DNA of 45,290 nucleotides from positions 1-45,290 of the forward strand of contig JANYKD010000272.1 of NCBI GenBank assembly GCA_025361735.1. Reading direction: 5' to 3'. This DNA is from Phycisphaerales bacterium (GTDB lineage: Bacteria > Planctomycetota > Phycisphaerae > Tepidisphaerales > Tepidisphaeraceae). The notes beneath the pieces were generated by a model, which ran no database searches, was not told the origin of the DNA, and saw only the letters and a program-made list of their open reading frames with translations. The translations under genes were made by a program, and so were the position numbers. Each line of letters opens with the position of its first letter. Position 1 is the first letter of the stretch. Positions 19,182 through 27,042 of the stretch are shown here, piece by piece.

Positions 19182-19296
19182 GTTTCCATTCTCCTTGTCG
19201 CGGTACGACCGGCTCGAACCCGCGTAGCGTTATCGATCTACCGTGCCGGGCGGGCCGACGAGCAGGAGGTACAAGCCTCTCGCTACGAACAAGGGC

Positions 19297-19641
19297 TCAA
19301 GTGAAGAAGACGTACAGATACTCTTGGCCAAAATCCTCATCCCGATCAAAGCCTCTGCTCTCCGCTTGTTCGGCGGTCCAATCGAAGACCCGGTCTCTGG
19401 AATGCTGGTCATCTGGCAAGCGGATCAGCAATTCGCAGCAAACCTCGCCTTCGATCTCGACGGCCATGACTTCGACCGCACCAAGTTCGTAGAGTTGCTG
19501 GATCATTTCAACGGAGCGATAATGTGCATGCTCCCAGATCGTGCAAGCCGGATTGCCTCGAAGCCACGACAGCGCCTCGGCTTTGTTGGGACTCTGCAAC
19601 TTCTCCCGAATGAATTCGAAGTAGTGTTGGGCGTTCTCCAT
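19297..19641 (-). CDS. Small acidic protein of unknown function
   Basis: A 114-aa protein starting MENAQHYFEFIREKL, with GGAG five to six bases before this Met; an in-frame Met nine codons upstream is less likely. It is acidic and mixed alpha/beta. Recognisable stretches are AHYRSVEMIQQLYELGAVEVMAVEI and a C-terminal acidic FGQEYLYVFF. I cannot name the family. Size and context resemble orphan immunity-like proteins: it heads the island of small minus-strand orphans upstream of the alpha-galactosidase gene. There is no signal peptide, so it is probably cytoplasmic. Confidence 0.6.
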   Translation of the reverse strand: MENAQHYFEFIREKLQSPNKAEALSWLRGNPACTIWEHAHYRSVEMIQQLYELGAVEVMAVEIEGEVCCELLIRLPDDQHSRDRVFDWTAEQAESRGFDRDEDFGQEYLYVFFT

Positions 19642-19708
19642 TTCTTCTCCGTTAAGGTTACCACGCATCCACCATCTGCAGGTTCAGAGTGGCCGCCGAT
19701 GCGCTCAA

Positions 19709-19978
19709 TCATGTCGGCTGTCCATCTGTGTAGTGGAAGTGCTCATGTCCGCACGCGAAGCGCCCAATGAAGCCGGACGTTCGCTGATCATCGCGTTTGG
19801 GTTTGAAATGCCCTTCTGAGATCGCCCACTCGTACGCTCCTATATCCAGCGGGTATTTCGTGAGGCAGCCGCTAAGTCGGTTGCCGGCAATCCAAGCCTC
19901 CGCCTTCTCGCGGGCTGAAAAGACGCCGGAGGGAAATGTGCCACCGCCGTTGAATACCCAGACAAACTGCGACTCCAT
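19709..19978 (-). CDS. DUF7710-like small protein
   Basis: An 89-aa protein whose pattern I recognise from memory as the uncharacterised DUF7710 group: WVFNGGG, FPSGVFS, EKAEAWI, LSGCLTKYPLDIGAYEWAI, GHFKPK, FIGRF and a final HFHYTDG. It is nearly full length for that group. The start at 19978 was chosen because GGAG lies six bases upstream; a Met four codons earlier has no spaced ribosome binding site. It sits among other small minus-strand orphans. Such proteins are often found next to polymorphic-toxin or SUKH genes, so an immunity-like role is possible but unproven. Confidence 0.68.
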   Translation of the reverse strand: MESQFVWVFNGGGTFPSGVFSAREKAEAWIAGNRLSGCLTKYPLDIGAYEWAISEGHFKPKRDDQRTSGFIGRFACGHEHFHYTDGQPT

Positions 19979-20115
19979 GCCGTACTCCATTCCTGGTCAA
20001 TCTGGACACAGTACATCGGTGCGCTAGGTCCACCACCGAGACGCCTTCCGGATCGTTCCTTTCAATCTTGGTCAGGATTCAACGTCATTTGTCTTCTCCG
20101 CAACCGGCTGTTGGT

Positions 20116-20403
20116 TCACAGGGACATGAACGTGGTCTTCACTGGCCGCTGGCTGCCTTTGCCGATCTGGATCATTTCGGTGATATCACCGAAATGATCC
20201 TCGATTCGTTGCCCGCTGTTGAAACAGGCGACCTTGGCCCTGTCGATTACCTGCTCGAAATTGCGATAGTCGGCGTATCCGAGCACCTGTGCAAATTCCC
20301 GGCTCGACCAGTGCTCATTTCCGGCCGCGTTGACGCGACGGATGCGCTCGAACGGCGATGCATGGCCGGCCGCGGATGATCGTTCGATGTCTCCATTCAT
20401 CAT
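20116..20403 (-). pseudogene. Truncated DinD-like (DNA-damage-inducible protein D) N-terminal fragment
   Basis: The 95 codons from MMNGDIERSS read HASPFERIRRVNAAGNEHW, then SSREFAQVLGYADYRNFEQVI, then GQRIEDHFGDITEMI. This is the N-terminal (BRO-N-like) part of DinD proteins, which are normally about 270-290 aa. It stops after KTTFMSL, where the family would continue into its C-terminal domain. AGGAG lies six bases before the first Met, so the start is well formed. I call it a truncated remnant. Translation of the short product cannot be excluded. Confidence 0.62.
20169..20200. repeat. 32-bp perfect palindrome inside the dinD fragment
   Basis: The half-site GGATCATTTCGGTGAT is followed directly by its exact reverse complement, with no spacer. 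It encodes the DHFGDITEMI part of the truncated DinD-like frame. A perfect 32-bp palindrome is very unlikely by chance and could extrude as a cruciform or serve as a protein-binding site. Confidence 0.85.
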
Positions 20404-21133
20404 CTTGGGCTCCTGCACAATCGAGTGGCTCACAGTGTATCCGATGAGTCGATTGCATGTCACATCCACAGACAGGAGAACACGGCTGCGACTGTGGTGC
20501 AGGCGACCGCCGTGAGTGAAAAAGTCTTGTTAGGTGGGTTAGCGGTGCATGAGGTGGCGTAAGTGATTGGCTTGGATCGAGTTGTCGTCATGATGGGAAA
20601 GCGAGAGGTCGGAAAAAGCGCCCCCGAAGCGCCCCCAAAGCGCCCCCGAAATCTCCCCCAAGTCACCCATGCAGTTGACGGCGGTGGATGGGAAGATATT
20701 TGCGGGAGGGTGTTTGAGAGGATGGGAATCGCATAAACGTCTTGGCTACAATGGGTTGTGGTGATGGCGGGGAGGGGATGAGTCGCAAAAAAGCCGTCCT
20801 TACCACGTCCAAAAACCGTCCTTTCCGCGTCCCGTCCAGTCCCGATTGGTTCCGTTTGGCTTCTCGATGAGTCCAGCGGGCGGCTGGATGTCAGGTCGCG
20901 GGTTGTGATGAACAAGGTAAGGTGGCGAACGGCAACGGAGGCAGGTGAAGGGAGATCTTGGGAACCCCGGGGAGAAGATTTTAAAGAACAACGCTGCTTT
21001 GCATTGTACTTACTTGTTAGGTCTTGTGTCAAGAGAGAATTCGGGGAATTTTCGGGAGTTGGTTTTGGCTCACGAAGAAGCCTACCGGCATTGCGTTCTC
21101 CGTACGGTATGTCTTGTCGCCACCGTGGCGATA
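20404..21133. other. 730-bp stretch without a supportable gene; two short tandem repeats
   Basis: No frame here reads like protein on either strand. It contains three 11-bp units of GCGCCCCCGAA type at 20618-20650, and two 22-bp units of the AAAAGCCGTCCTTACC type at 20789-20832 that differ at three positions. Composition is uneven, with poly-A and poly-C tracts, unlike the flanking genes. It may be decayed remains of genes or inserted DNA. Confidence 0.6.
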
Positions 21134-21388
21134 TCAGGACTTGTTCTTGGTGTCATCCACCAGCTTCACCTCAAAGCCACGCTGCTGTGGATCCTTCCGG
21201 TGTCTACGCCTCAACGTCCACCACATCGCGACAAACATGAATACGAGCACGATTGTCAGGCCCAGCCATGGAACGAATGCCGGGTGGTGGTACGGAAAGC
21301 CGTCGAAGAAGCTGTCGGGCTCCACTTTGCCACCGTTGCTGCCCTTGACGCGACCAATCGCAACGAACCGAAACAGCAGGCTCATCAT
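21134..21388 (-). CDS. Small single-pass membrane protein
   Basis: An 84-aa protein from MMSLLFRFVAIGR. GAGG lies six to seven bases before the start. A strong membrane segment (about residues 42-60, WLGLTIVLVFMFVAMWWTL) is followed by a basic stop-transfer cluster (RRRHRKDPQQR) and a polar tail. No family recognised. It is preceded by two orphan genes on the same strand (gap 38 bp) and could share their transcript. The residues before the start in the same frame do not look conserved. Confidence 0.5.
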   Translation of the reverse strand: MMSLLFRFVAIGRVKGSNGGKVEPDSFFDGFPYHHPAFVPWLGLTIVLVFMFVAMWWTLRRRHRKDPQQRGFEVKLVDDTKNKS

Positions 21389-21426
21389 GGGCAACCTCGA
21401 TACGTTTATTCGTCTTGTCCACTGCA

Positions 21427-21786
21427 TCAGCGTATGTCGAGCAATTCCCGCATCTGTTGCTGCCACCGACATATGAGAGCCTCGAACACGACTTGAACGT
21501 AGTCCTCGTTCTCATTGGCAAAGACCACCGGAGGGAACCAATCGAATGGGCCATGATGGCTCATGTTGATCGCCTTGAACGCTTTGTACGCGGCCGGTTG
21601 GTCACCTCGTTCCAATGCGGCCAGGCACTCACGCAATTGACGAAAGTCAAGCCCGTTGTGATCCTCGTAGAACTTCAGAAGGGCGGCGGTCGTTCTCAAC
21701 GCCTCAGGGTATACCCGATGGTGCTTCATGGTAATCCACGATTCTATATCCGACCAGATTCGTTTGAGCCTGTTGAGCATTGCCAT
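21427..21786 (-). CDS. Helical orphan protein
   Basis: A 119-aa cytoplasmic protein starting MAMLNRLKRIWSDIESW, with GGA-AAACG directly upstream. It appears mostly helical, with LRECLAALERGDQPAAYKAFK resembling a tetratricopeptide-like helix pair, then a conserved-looking segment GPFDWFPPVVFANENEDYVQ. I do not recognise the family. Its start lies 43 bp inside the DUF7919-like gene in another frame, which suggests translational coupling or an overestimated end of that gene. Confidence 0.6.
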   Translation of the reverse strand: MAMLNRLKRIWSDIESWITMKHHRVYPEALRTTAALLKFYEDHNGLDFRQLRECLAALERGDQPAAYKAFKAINMSHHGPFDWFPPVVFANENEDYVQVVFEALICRWQQQMRELLDIR

Positions 21787-22202
21787 CGTTTTCCATACTT
21801 GATCATCTTGCCGCGATCGGCAACGCCACATCGCGACCGTGACCCTTCCAGCCATTTCTGTTCAAGCGCCGCGAGAAACTCATCAGGAGGCAGATACCGG
21901 TGAACTTCGATGTAGTGGAAGACCATCATCGGTAGGACGTAGCGAAGGCCACGGCATTCAATCCAGAACTCCCCGTGCGAGTTCGCGCGTTTGCCCCTCT
22001 TGCAGACTTCGCAGGTGTGAACACCACGGTAGCCGTCCGAGTGATAGCACGTCTTGCTGTAGTATCGCAAGGCCGCCAATAGGTCCGGCGCAATTTGGCC
22101 TTCTCGTGGCACGTCTACGCCGAGCCAACCCACGGCACGAACTTCAGCACCCGTGTGCATGCTGGGTTCATACGCCTGCGGACTTAGTTCGGGAATATGC
22201 AT
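21744..22202 (-). CDS. DUF7919-like zinc-ribbon protein
   Basis: A 152-aa protein starting MHIPELSPQAYE, with GGAG six bases before the ATG. The pattern, as I recall it for the uncharacterised DUF7919 group, includes RAVGWLGVDVP, RGVHTCEVCKRG (a CxxC metal-binding hint), a FWIECRGLRYVLPMMVFHYIEVHRYLPPDEFLAAL stretch given here only by its landmarks VLPMMVFHYI and LPPDEFL, and then a divergent tail. After about residue 120 the tail (SRSRCGVADRGK onward) is unlike the family and overlaps the next gene. The 3' end may therefore be extended by a lost stop codon. Function unknown; immunity-like context. Confidence 0.65.
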   Translation of the reverse strand: MHIPELSPQAYEPSMHTGAEVRAVGWLGVDVPREGQIAPDLLAALRYYSKTCYHSDGYRGVHTCEVCKRGKRANSHGEFWIECRGLRYVLPMMVFHYIEVHRYLPPDEFLAALEQKWLEGSRSRCGVADRGKMIKYGKRWQCSTGSNESGRI

Positions 22203-22526
22203 GCGGTTCTCCGCGCGCGCTCATCGTACCCGCGATATCAGCAAGTGCTACCCCTCATCAACGAACCAACCCAGGATCAATAGGAGAATGGCCCACTACG
22301 TTGCAGGAAGACACACGAAGGAATTCTGGTTTTCAGCCTGCCCGGTTAGTGAAGATCGCGAACCTGACAGTAGTACGACATAGCGCAATCCAGAACACAA
22401 ACTGGCAATCCCAATATTTATTGCGACGCGCACAACACAACGAGGTCACCGCAAACGAGGCCGCGGCGCGGTTCGAGGTGCAACTGTTGGGGTGCAATCT
22501 TGGAATTGTGGCCGGGGTGGGCTAGC
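22203..22526. other. Divergent intergenic region, nothing recognised
   Basis: A 324-bp gap between two divergently transcribed orphan genes. It must hold the two promoters, but I see no convincing boxes, repeats or RNA structure. Composition is more AT-rich than the genes around it. Confidence 0.6.
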
Positions 22527-22880
22527 ATGCGACAGATGAAGAAGGCGCGGCGAAAGGCGGAGAAAGTCGTCAAGCCGGGGCAGTATTACGAGGACTGCTC
22601 GTTGCACCCCTGCTTGTGTGTCCGCGTCGATGGGGATGAGGTTTCCGGCATCTCTCTGATTGATGGATCCTATCCTCGCTCGTGCAGTCTGAATCATTGT
22701 GGAGTCATTGGCCTCACGTTCGAACAAGCGATGGATCGCAAGTTCTATGGCCCGCCACATCCCGACGATGCCTCGTGTATCCCCAAAGAGCATCGTTGGT
22801 GGGTGATGTGGAAAGGCGATCGCAACCACCCGCGCTATTACCTTTGGCCTGAACCCAAGACACCGGATGGGTCAGGTTGA
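22527..22880 (+). CDS. Cysteine-rich orphan protein
   Basis: A 117-aa protein starting MRQMKKARRKAEKVVKPGQ; a Met nine codons earlier is possible. The stretch YYEDCSLHPCLCVRVDGDEV, then SGISLIDGSYPRSCS and NHCGVIGLTFEQA, belongs to a small family I have seen in planctomycetes and cyanobacteria without a named function. Four or five conserved-looking Cys and a His suggest metal binding. It is cytoplasmic by sequence and transcribed away from the DUF7919-like gene. Confidence 0.62.
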   Translation: MRQMKKARRKAEKVVKPGQYYEDCSLHPCLCVRVDGDEVSGISLIDGSYPRSCSLNHCGVIGLTFEQAMDRKFYGPPHPDDASCIPKEHRWWVMWKGDRNHPRYYLWPEPKTPDGSG

Positions 22881-23017
22881 GACGTGCAATCCTGCTCTCG
22901 TCGCAGCCCATCCGAGCACTCTTGCGTGCTTCACCCCCCGCCTCGCCTGTTTGGGGATTGGTACCGATCACCTCGGATCCGCCGTCCCCGTCTGCTCTGA
23001 TAGTGAATTCGCCGAAT

Positions 23018-23096
23018 CGTCATGTTGAGCATGTCGGCGAAACATCAGGTTTAGAACTTCGAGGCCAGATTCTTCGCGAGTACGCTCAGAATGACG
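23018..23096. repeat. 79-nt hairpin repeat of the 'GTCAT..TGAGC' type
   Basis: Two 32-nt arms (23018-23049 and 23065-23096) are imperfect reverse complements, with about 22 of 32 pairs. The ends are CGTCATGTTGAGC and GCTCAGAATGACG. From experience this sequence belongs to a dispersed repeat seen in many environmental bacteria, with consensus GTCATGCTGAGC...GCTCAGAATGAC. It lies in the 396-bp gap (22881-23276) before the phosphorylase-like gene; the rest of that gap shows nothing recognisable. Confidence 0.65.
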
Positions 23097-23276
23097 CTCC
23101 TGACATCTTCCGTCAGATGTGGGTGACGAAGGCGCGGGACGATTCCATATACCCGACCTAGGATACCTGTACAGGGACTGGTTGCATGGAGTCGAGCGTG
23201 CGTAGACTGCGTTGTGGAGGTGTGTCACGTCACGGGTCGGTACTCGCGACAACAAGTCGCAACAAGGGCAGGAATC

Positions 23277-24413
23277 ATGAGCAAGAATCGAAAACCCATG
23301 GGCAGAAATAGGGCAGCGTCCTTGAGGCCAGGCGCCGGGAGCGGGCCCGATTCGATGCGAGACTGGGCGCGCCACATCATCGAGTTCGACAGCGAGAAGC
23401 CGTCGACGTATGGGCCGCATACGCTGCCGCTGGCCGACATCATGCGTGCGCCGGCGCGGACGCCCATTCCCTGGCCGGCGGGGAAGGAGCCGGTGCCGGC
23501 CGGGTTGATTCCGCAGCCCGACCCCGCTTCGCCGTTGCCGCATGCCGACTACCTCGTGGTCACCTGGACCGTGGAGGAGGCGCGGTGTCTGGCGGACATC
23601 CTGACCCCGGGATTCCCGAGCAAGAGCGCGTGGTATCATTACCAGCACAACTTCGAATCCGACTACGTGCCGATCATCCGACGCGGAGCGCCGTCGGTTT
23701 ACGACAGCCACAGGCTCGGCAGTTATTTCCCCACGAGCATTGCCGGAAAGTCCGTGCTGTGCGTCAAGTCCGAACTGCACATGAGCCAGGACGGACCCAA
23801 GCTGCCCATCGAAAACCTCTGGCATCAAATGATCGACGAGGTGCGGCCGAAACTCGTCATCACGACCGGGACGGCCGGCGGAATCGGGAGCGCACTCGAG
23901 CTGGGCGACGTGGTGATCGGGCGGAATGTCCGTTTCGACTGCCTGTCCAAATTCAAGAATTCCCCGTTCTGCAAGAGCAGCTACCGGTGTTCAAGGCTGA
24001 GCACCGATTCGCTCGCCGTGGCCGAGCAACTGTTTACGGCCAACATTTCGCATCTTCCCGCCAGTGCGCGCCCGCCGCGGATCTTCAGGACGGCGGTCGC
24101 GGGCGTGAAAGTGCCCGATGTGGTGACGACCGATTTCTTCGCATTCGACGAAACCACCAACCATTTCGGCCTGGAGGGGCTGGGCGCGGCCGTGGAAATG
24201 GGCGATGCGGTGCTGGGCAAGGTTATCCAGGACATCGGCGCGGGCGCGCCCAAGTGGGCCGCCGTGCGAAATGCCTCGGATCCGCAGATTGACTCCACGG
24301 GCCTGACCATCCGGGAGGCGGCGCAGAAGGCCGCGCTGATCTACGAGCGATTCGGCTATTGGACGACGATCCCGAGCGCCCTCGTGTGCTGGGCGCTGAT
24401 AGTGGACAACTGA
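23277..24413 (+). CDS. Nucleoside-phosphorylase-superfamily protein
   Basis: A 378-aa protein. The core (about residues 90-370) has marks of the PNP/UDP phosphorylase fold: VITTGTAGGIGSALELGDVV (glycine-rich phosphate loop), AVEMGDAVLG in place of the usual E-M-E-A substrate segment, and VRNASDPQID, which matches the V-R-x-x-S-D of the family. An N-terminal extension of about 90 residues is basic, then Pro-rich. It may cleave nucleosides or related N-ribosides such as MTA/SAH. AGGA precedes the chosen Met; a GTG at 23214 in frame is less likely. No operon partners are visible. Confidence 0.68.
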   Translation: MSKNRKPMGRNRAASLRPGAGSGPDSMRDWARHIIEFDSEKPSTYGPHTLPLADIMRAPARTPIPWPAGKEPVPAGLIPQPDPASPLPHADYLVVTWTVEEARCLADILTPGFPSKSAWYHYQHNFESDYVPIIRRGAPSVYDSHRLGSYFPTSIAGKSVLCVKSELHMSQDGPKLPIENLWHQMIDEVRPKLVITTGTAGGIGSALELGDVVIGRNVRFDCLSKFKNSPFCKSSYRCSRLSTDSLAVAEQLFTANISHLPASARPPRIFRTAVAGVKVPDVVTTDFFAFDETTNHFGLEGLGAAVEMGDAVLGKVIQDIGAGAPKWAAVRNASDPQIDSTGLTIREAAQKAALIYERFGYWTTIPSALVCWALIVDN

Positions 24414-24464
24414 CACGGGTAAGGCAGCGTTAATGAATAGACGTTGCGAAGATACAAGCTGCAG

Positions 24465-24505
24465 ACCCTCACCCCAGCCCTCTCCCGGGGTACCGGGCGA
24501 GGGAG
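24465..24505. repeat. Dispersed 'CCCTCACCCC...GAGGGAG' hairpin repeat
   Basis: The element CCCTCACCCCAGCCCTCTCC, followed by an 11-bp stem with one mismatch (24478-24488 with 24493-24503, loop GGTA), is a well-known dispersed intergenic repeat. Its spurious translation reads LTPALSRG. Recognition is from memory. It lies in the 498-bp gap before the GH172 gene. Confidence 0.6.
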
Positions 24506-24658
24506 TGCGCCAAAAGCGACTTACTACAGTTGTTGTTTTACAGCGCACCACCACGACCAATTCTGTCCGTTGCGCCCGGTCAGCCGACCACGGACCTCGA
24601 TACCTTCACCATGTAGACGTTGGAATTGTCGTGGTGCCGGGGAGAATACCTCACAGCC

Positions 24659-24781
24659 GCAGGGTAATCGCATACGAAGAACGACGTCGCTGCGAAGTAG
24701 GGCCGACGCCCCCGTCGGCCGCTTGAGAGCGCGGGGGAAGGCCGACGAGGGCGTCGGCGCTACTACATGCGATTGCCCTGC
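24659..24781. repeat. Composite inverted element: two GTAG-headed REP-like hairpins inside outer inverted arms
   Basis: Left unit: GTAG (24697-24700), then the stem GGCCGACG/CGTCGGCC with loop CCCC. Right unit on the minus strand: GTAG (24763-24760), then CGCCGACG and its near-complement. The two units are themselves inverted copies. Outside them, 15-nt arms GCAGGGTAATCGCAT (24659-24673) and its complement (24767-24781) match at 14 of 15. The outer sequence CTACATGCGAWTGCC also flanks the unit at 16.27 kb. No gene lies inside. Confidence 0.75.
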
Positions 24782-24911
24782 CCACAGCCGCGGCGAGCCC
24801 GCAACATCTTGCTCCGGCAACACTAACTTGATATACGAAACGAGAATCCGATTGGGTGTTTCTTGGGTCTTTGCGATCGTCACTGTCTCTTGTCAGGTAA
24901 GGAGATCCTTC

Positions 24912-26117
24912 ATGCGATTTACCATCTCTTTCTGTGTGCTGGCGGCCGTGGTTTTTTGCGGGGCGACGGCCCGGGCGCAGGGGCCGGCACCGGCGGGGCC
25001 GGGCGGGTTTAACGGGCTGGACATGAACATGGGGAACCTCTCCCGGCTGTCCAATGCCGAGACGCGGTCGATCAGTCCGGAGAATCCGACGGGCGAAAAG
25101 GGCAAGGGCGGCATGGCGACCGAAGGCACGGGCAAGGGCGCATCGCGCGAGCTGGGCCAGGGGTGGAAGGTTTCGCCGTCGGTGCGGATCAAGGCGGGGA
25201 CGACGTTTACAATGGCCGACATCACCGGGTCGGGCGCGATCCAGCAGATCTGGATGACGCCGGCGCCGATCAACAAGACGCGGCTGTTCATCATCCGCTG
25301 CTACTGGGACGGCGAGACCGAGCCATCGGTCGAGGTACCGATGGGCGACTTCTTCGCCTGCGGCTGGGGTTCGTATGGACAGATCAACTCGCTGCCGGTG
25401 TGCGTGAATCCGGGCAGCGCGTTCAACTGCTACTGGAACATGCCCTTCCACAAGAAGGCCCGGATCACCATGGAGAACCTGGACGACAAGGACATGACGC
25501 TCTACTTCCAAGTCAACTACACGCTGACGGACGTGCCGGCCGACGCGGCCATGTTCCACGCCCAGTTCCGCCGCGTCGGCAAGCTGCCCGTCAAGACCGA
25601 CTACACCATTCTCGACGGCGTCAAAGGCCGCGGCCAATACGTCGGCACCTACCTGGCCTGGGAAGTCCGCAGCCCCGGCTGGTGGGGCGAGGGCGAGATC
25701 AAGTTCTTCATGGACGGCGACAAGGAATTCCCCACCATCTGCGGCACGGGCACCGAAGACTACTTCTGTGGTTCGTATAACTTCGAGAACCAGCTCACCA
25801 AGAAGTACCAGACCTTCAGCACGCCCTACACCGGCCTGACCCAGGTGCTGCCCCCCGACATCGCCTACAAACCCGGCCAGCGCTTCGGCCTCTACCGCTG
25901 GCACATCGCCGATCCGATCCGGTTCAAGGACGACCTCAAGGTGACCATCCAGGCGTTGGGTTGGCAATCCGGCGGCCGGTATCTGCCGCTCGAAGACGAC
26001 ATCGCCTCCGTGGCCTACTGGTATCAGGCCGAGCCGCACGCGAAGTTCCCGGCCCTGCCGGGCAAGGAGCAGTTGATCGTCGGGCCGCTGAAGGTGGAGG
26101 CGCCGAAGGCGCCATGA
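24912..26117 (+). CDS. Secreted GH172 (DUF2961) glycoside hydrolase
   Basis: A 401-aa protein with a signal peptide (residues 1-23, ATARAQ). The rest matches the DUF2961 family, now GH172, whose members include difructose-anhydride and alpha-arabino/fructofuranosidase enzymes. Landmarks are GSGAIQQIWMTP, RCYWDGETEPSVEVPMGDFF, GWGSYGQINSLP, the HKKARITMENL stretch, and CGTGTEDYFCGSYNF near residue 280 with conserved acidic residues of the active site. Length is typical. TAAGGAG lies seven bases before the ATG. It would act on exported or outside furanoside-containing glycans. The frame is open further upstream, but that part contains only repeats. Confidence 0.88.
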   Translation: MRFTISFCVLAAVVFCGATARAQGPAPAGPGGFNGLDMNMGNLSRLSNAETRSISPENPTGEKGKGGMATEGTGKGASRELGQGWKVSPSVRIKAGTTFTMADITGSGAIQQIWMTPAPINKTRLFIIRCYWDGETEPSVEVPMGDFFACGWGSYGQINSLPVCVNPGSAFNCYWNMPFHKKARITMENLDDKDMTLYFQVNYTLTDVPADAAMFHAQFRRVGKLPVKTDYTILDGVKGRGQYVGTYLAWEVRSPGWWGEGEIKFFMDGDKEFPTICGTGTEDYFCGSYNFENQLTKKYQTFSTPYTGLTQVLPPDIAYKPGQRFGLYRWHIADPIRFKDDLKVTIQALGWQSGGRYLPLEDDIASVAYWYQAEPHAKFPALPGKEQLIVGPLKVEAPKAP

Positions 26118-26190
26118 GGGAACCTAAGAGATGTGTAGAGTGGTTGGCCGGTATGAAATACCAAAGGCTGTAACCCGGAGCACTCTCTCA

Positions 26191-27036
26191 ATGAAGATCC
26201 AGATCGCCGAATCGAACCGTTTCGGAAGGCTGACGCTGGCCAAATTGACAGCATTCGAGCGCTCATTGGGAACGAAGTTGCCCGAGGCGTATCGAAAGCA
26301 CCTTCTTGAGCACAACGGAGGTTACGTCGACGGGTCGCGCCGACTCATGATCCTTCACCACATCCACGGGATCCATGACGGCCCCGATTGGGCGAGATTT
26401 CCAGACGGTTCTAAGAACTATTATGGTGGGCTCGTCCCTGAACACCTGCTTCCGATTGCGGACGATCCCGGCGGCAACCTGATCTGCATTGTCCTCATCG
26501 GCCCGGATCGTGGCGCGGTCTGCTTCTGGAATCATGAGCGAGCCGATAATCCGGTGGAGAGTATCACACAACTCGCCCCGGACTTCGACGCGTTTCTTCG
26601 CGGCTTGGCGATCAGGGTGGCGATTGCACGCAAGCGTATTGGCGTCATCAAGGAAGCGATGGCGGACATTGGAATCAACACACCTGTTTACGCAGGAAAG
26701 ACGGTGCTCGACTTGGCTTTCGAGCGAGGCAGTTTGCGGATGATAAGACTGCTTGTCCATGCGGGAGCGAAGATACGACCAGACGCATTGATCGAGGCCG
26801 TACGCAACAATGCGCCTAACACGATTCGTTTCCTTCTGGCACATGGCGTGGATGTCAATTACGCGATTCCCGACACTGGATTCACGGCGCTCATGCTCTC
26901 CGCGAGCAGGGACGGCGTTGACGTGGCGAGACTTCTGCTCACGCACGGCGCAAACCGGAGCCCCAAGAATCATTGGGGTAAGACCGCAGCCGATTTGGCC
27001 AACTCACGTTCCATGAAACAACTACTTCGCAGGTGA
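26191..27036 (+). CDS. SUKH (SMI1/KNR4) domain protein with C-terminal ankyrin repeats
   Basis: A 281-aa cytoplasmic protein. Residues about 10-140 fit the SMI1/KNR4 (SUKH) fold: LTAFERSLGTKLPEAYRKHL, then LLEHNGG, LLPIADDPGGNLICI and VCFWNHE. From about 170 on there are ankyrin-type repeats: TVLDLAFERGSLRMIRLLV, ALIEAVRNNAPNTIRFLLAH and TGFTALMLSASRDGVDVARLL. SUKH proteins are common immunity proteins against polymorphic toxins, and ankyrin tails are a known partner domain. The start was placed at MKIQIAESN with CGGAG ten bases upstream; a Met 20 codons earlier is possible. It ends 6 bp before the lectin-esterase gene, so the two may share a transcript. Confidence 0.8.
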   Translation: MKIQIAESNRFGRLTLAKLTAFERSLGTKLPEAYRKHLLEHNGGYVDGSRRLMILHHIHGIHDGPDWARFPDGSKNYYGGLVPEHLLPIADDPGGNLICIVLIGPDRGAVCFWNHERADNPVESITQLAPDFDAFLRGLAIRVAIARKRIGVIKEAMADIGINTPVYAGKTVLDLAFERGSLRMIRLLVHAGAKIRPDALIEAVRNNAPNTIRFLLAHGVDVNYAIPDTGFTALMLSASRDGVDVARLLLTHGANRSPKNHWGKTAADLANSRSMKQLLRR

Positions 27037-27042
27037 CCTGAC

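Noticed and set aside
20460-21032. A 190-codon minus-strand frame in the gap upstream of the dinD fragment
   Set aside because: Composition is Ser/Thr/Pro-rich and irregular, it crosses the tandem repeats, and no family pattern is visible.
22968-23828. A 286-codon minus-strand frame across the hairpin repeat and the phosphorylase gene
   Set aside because: It runs through a dispersed repeat and opposite a gene with recognisable phosphorylase motifs.
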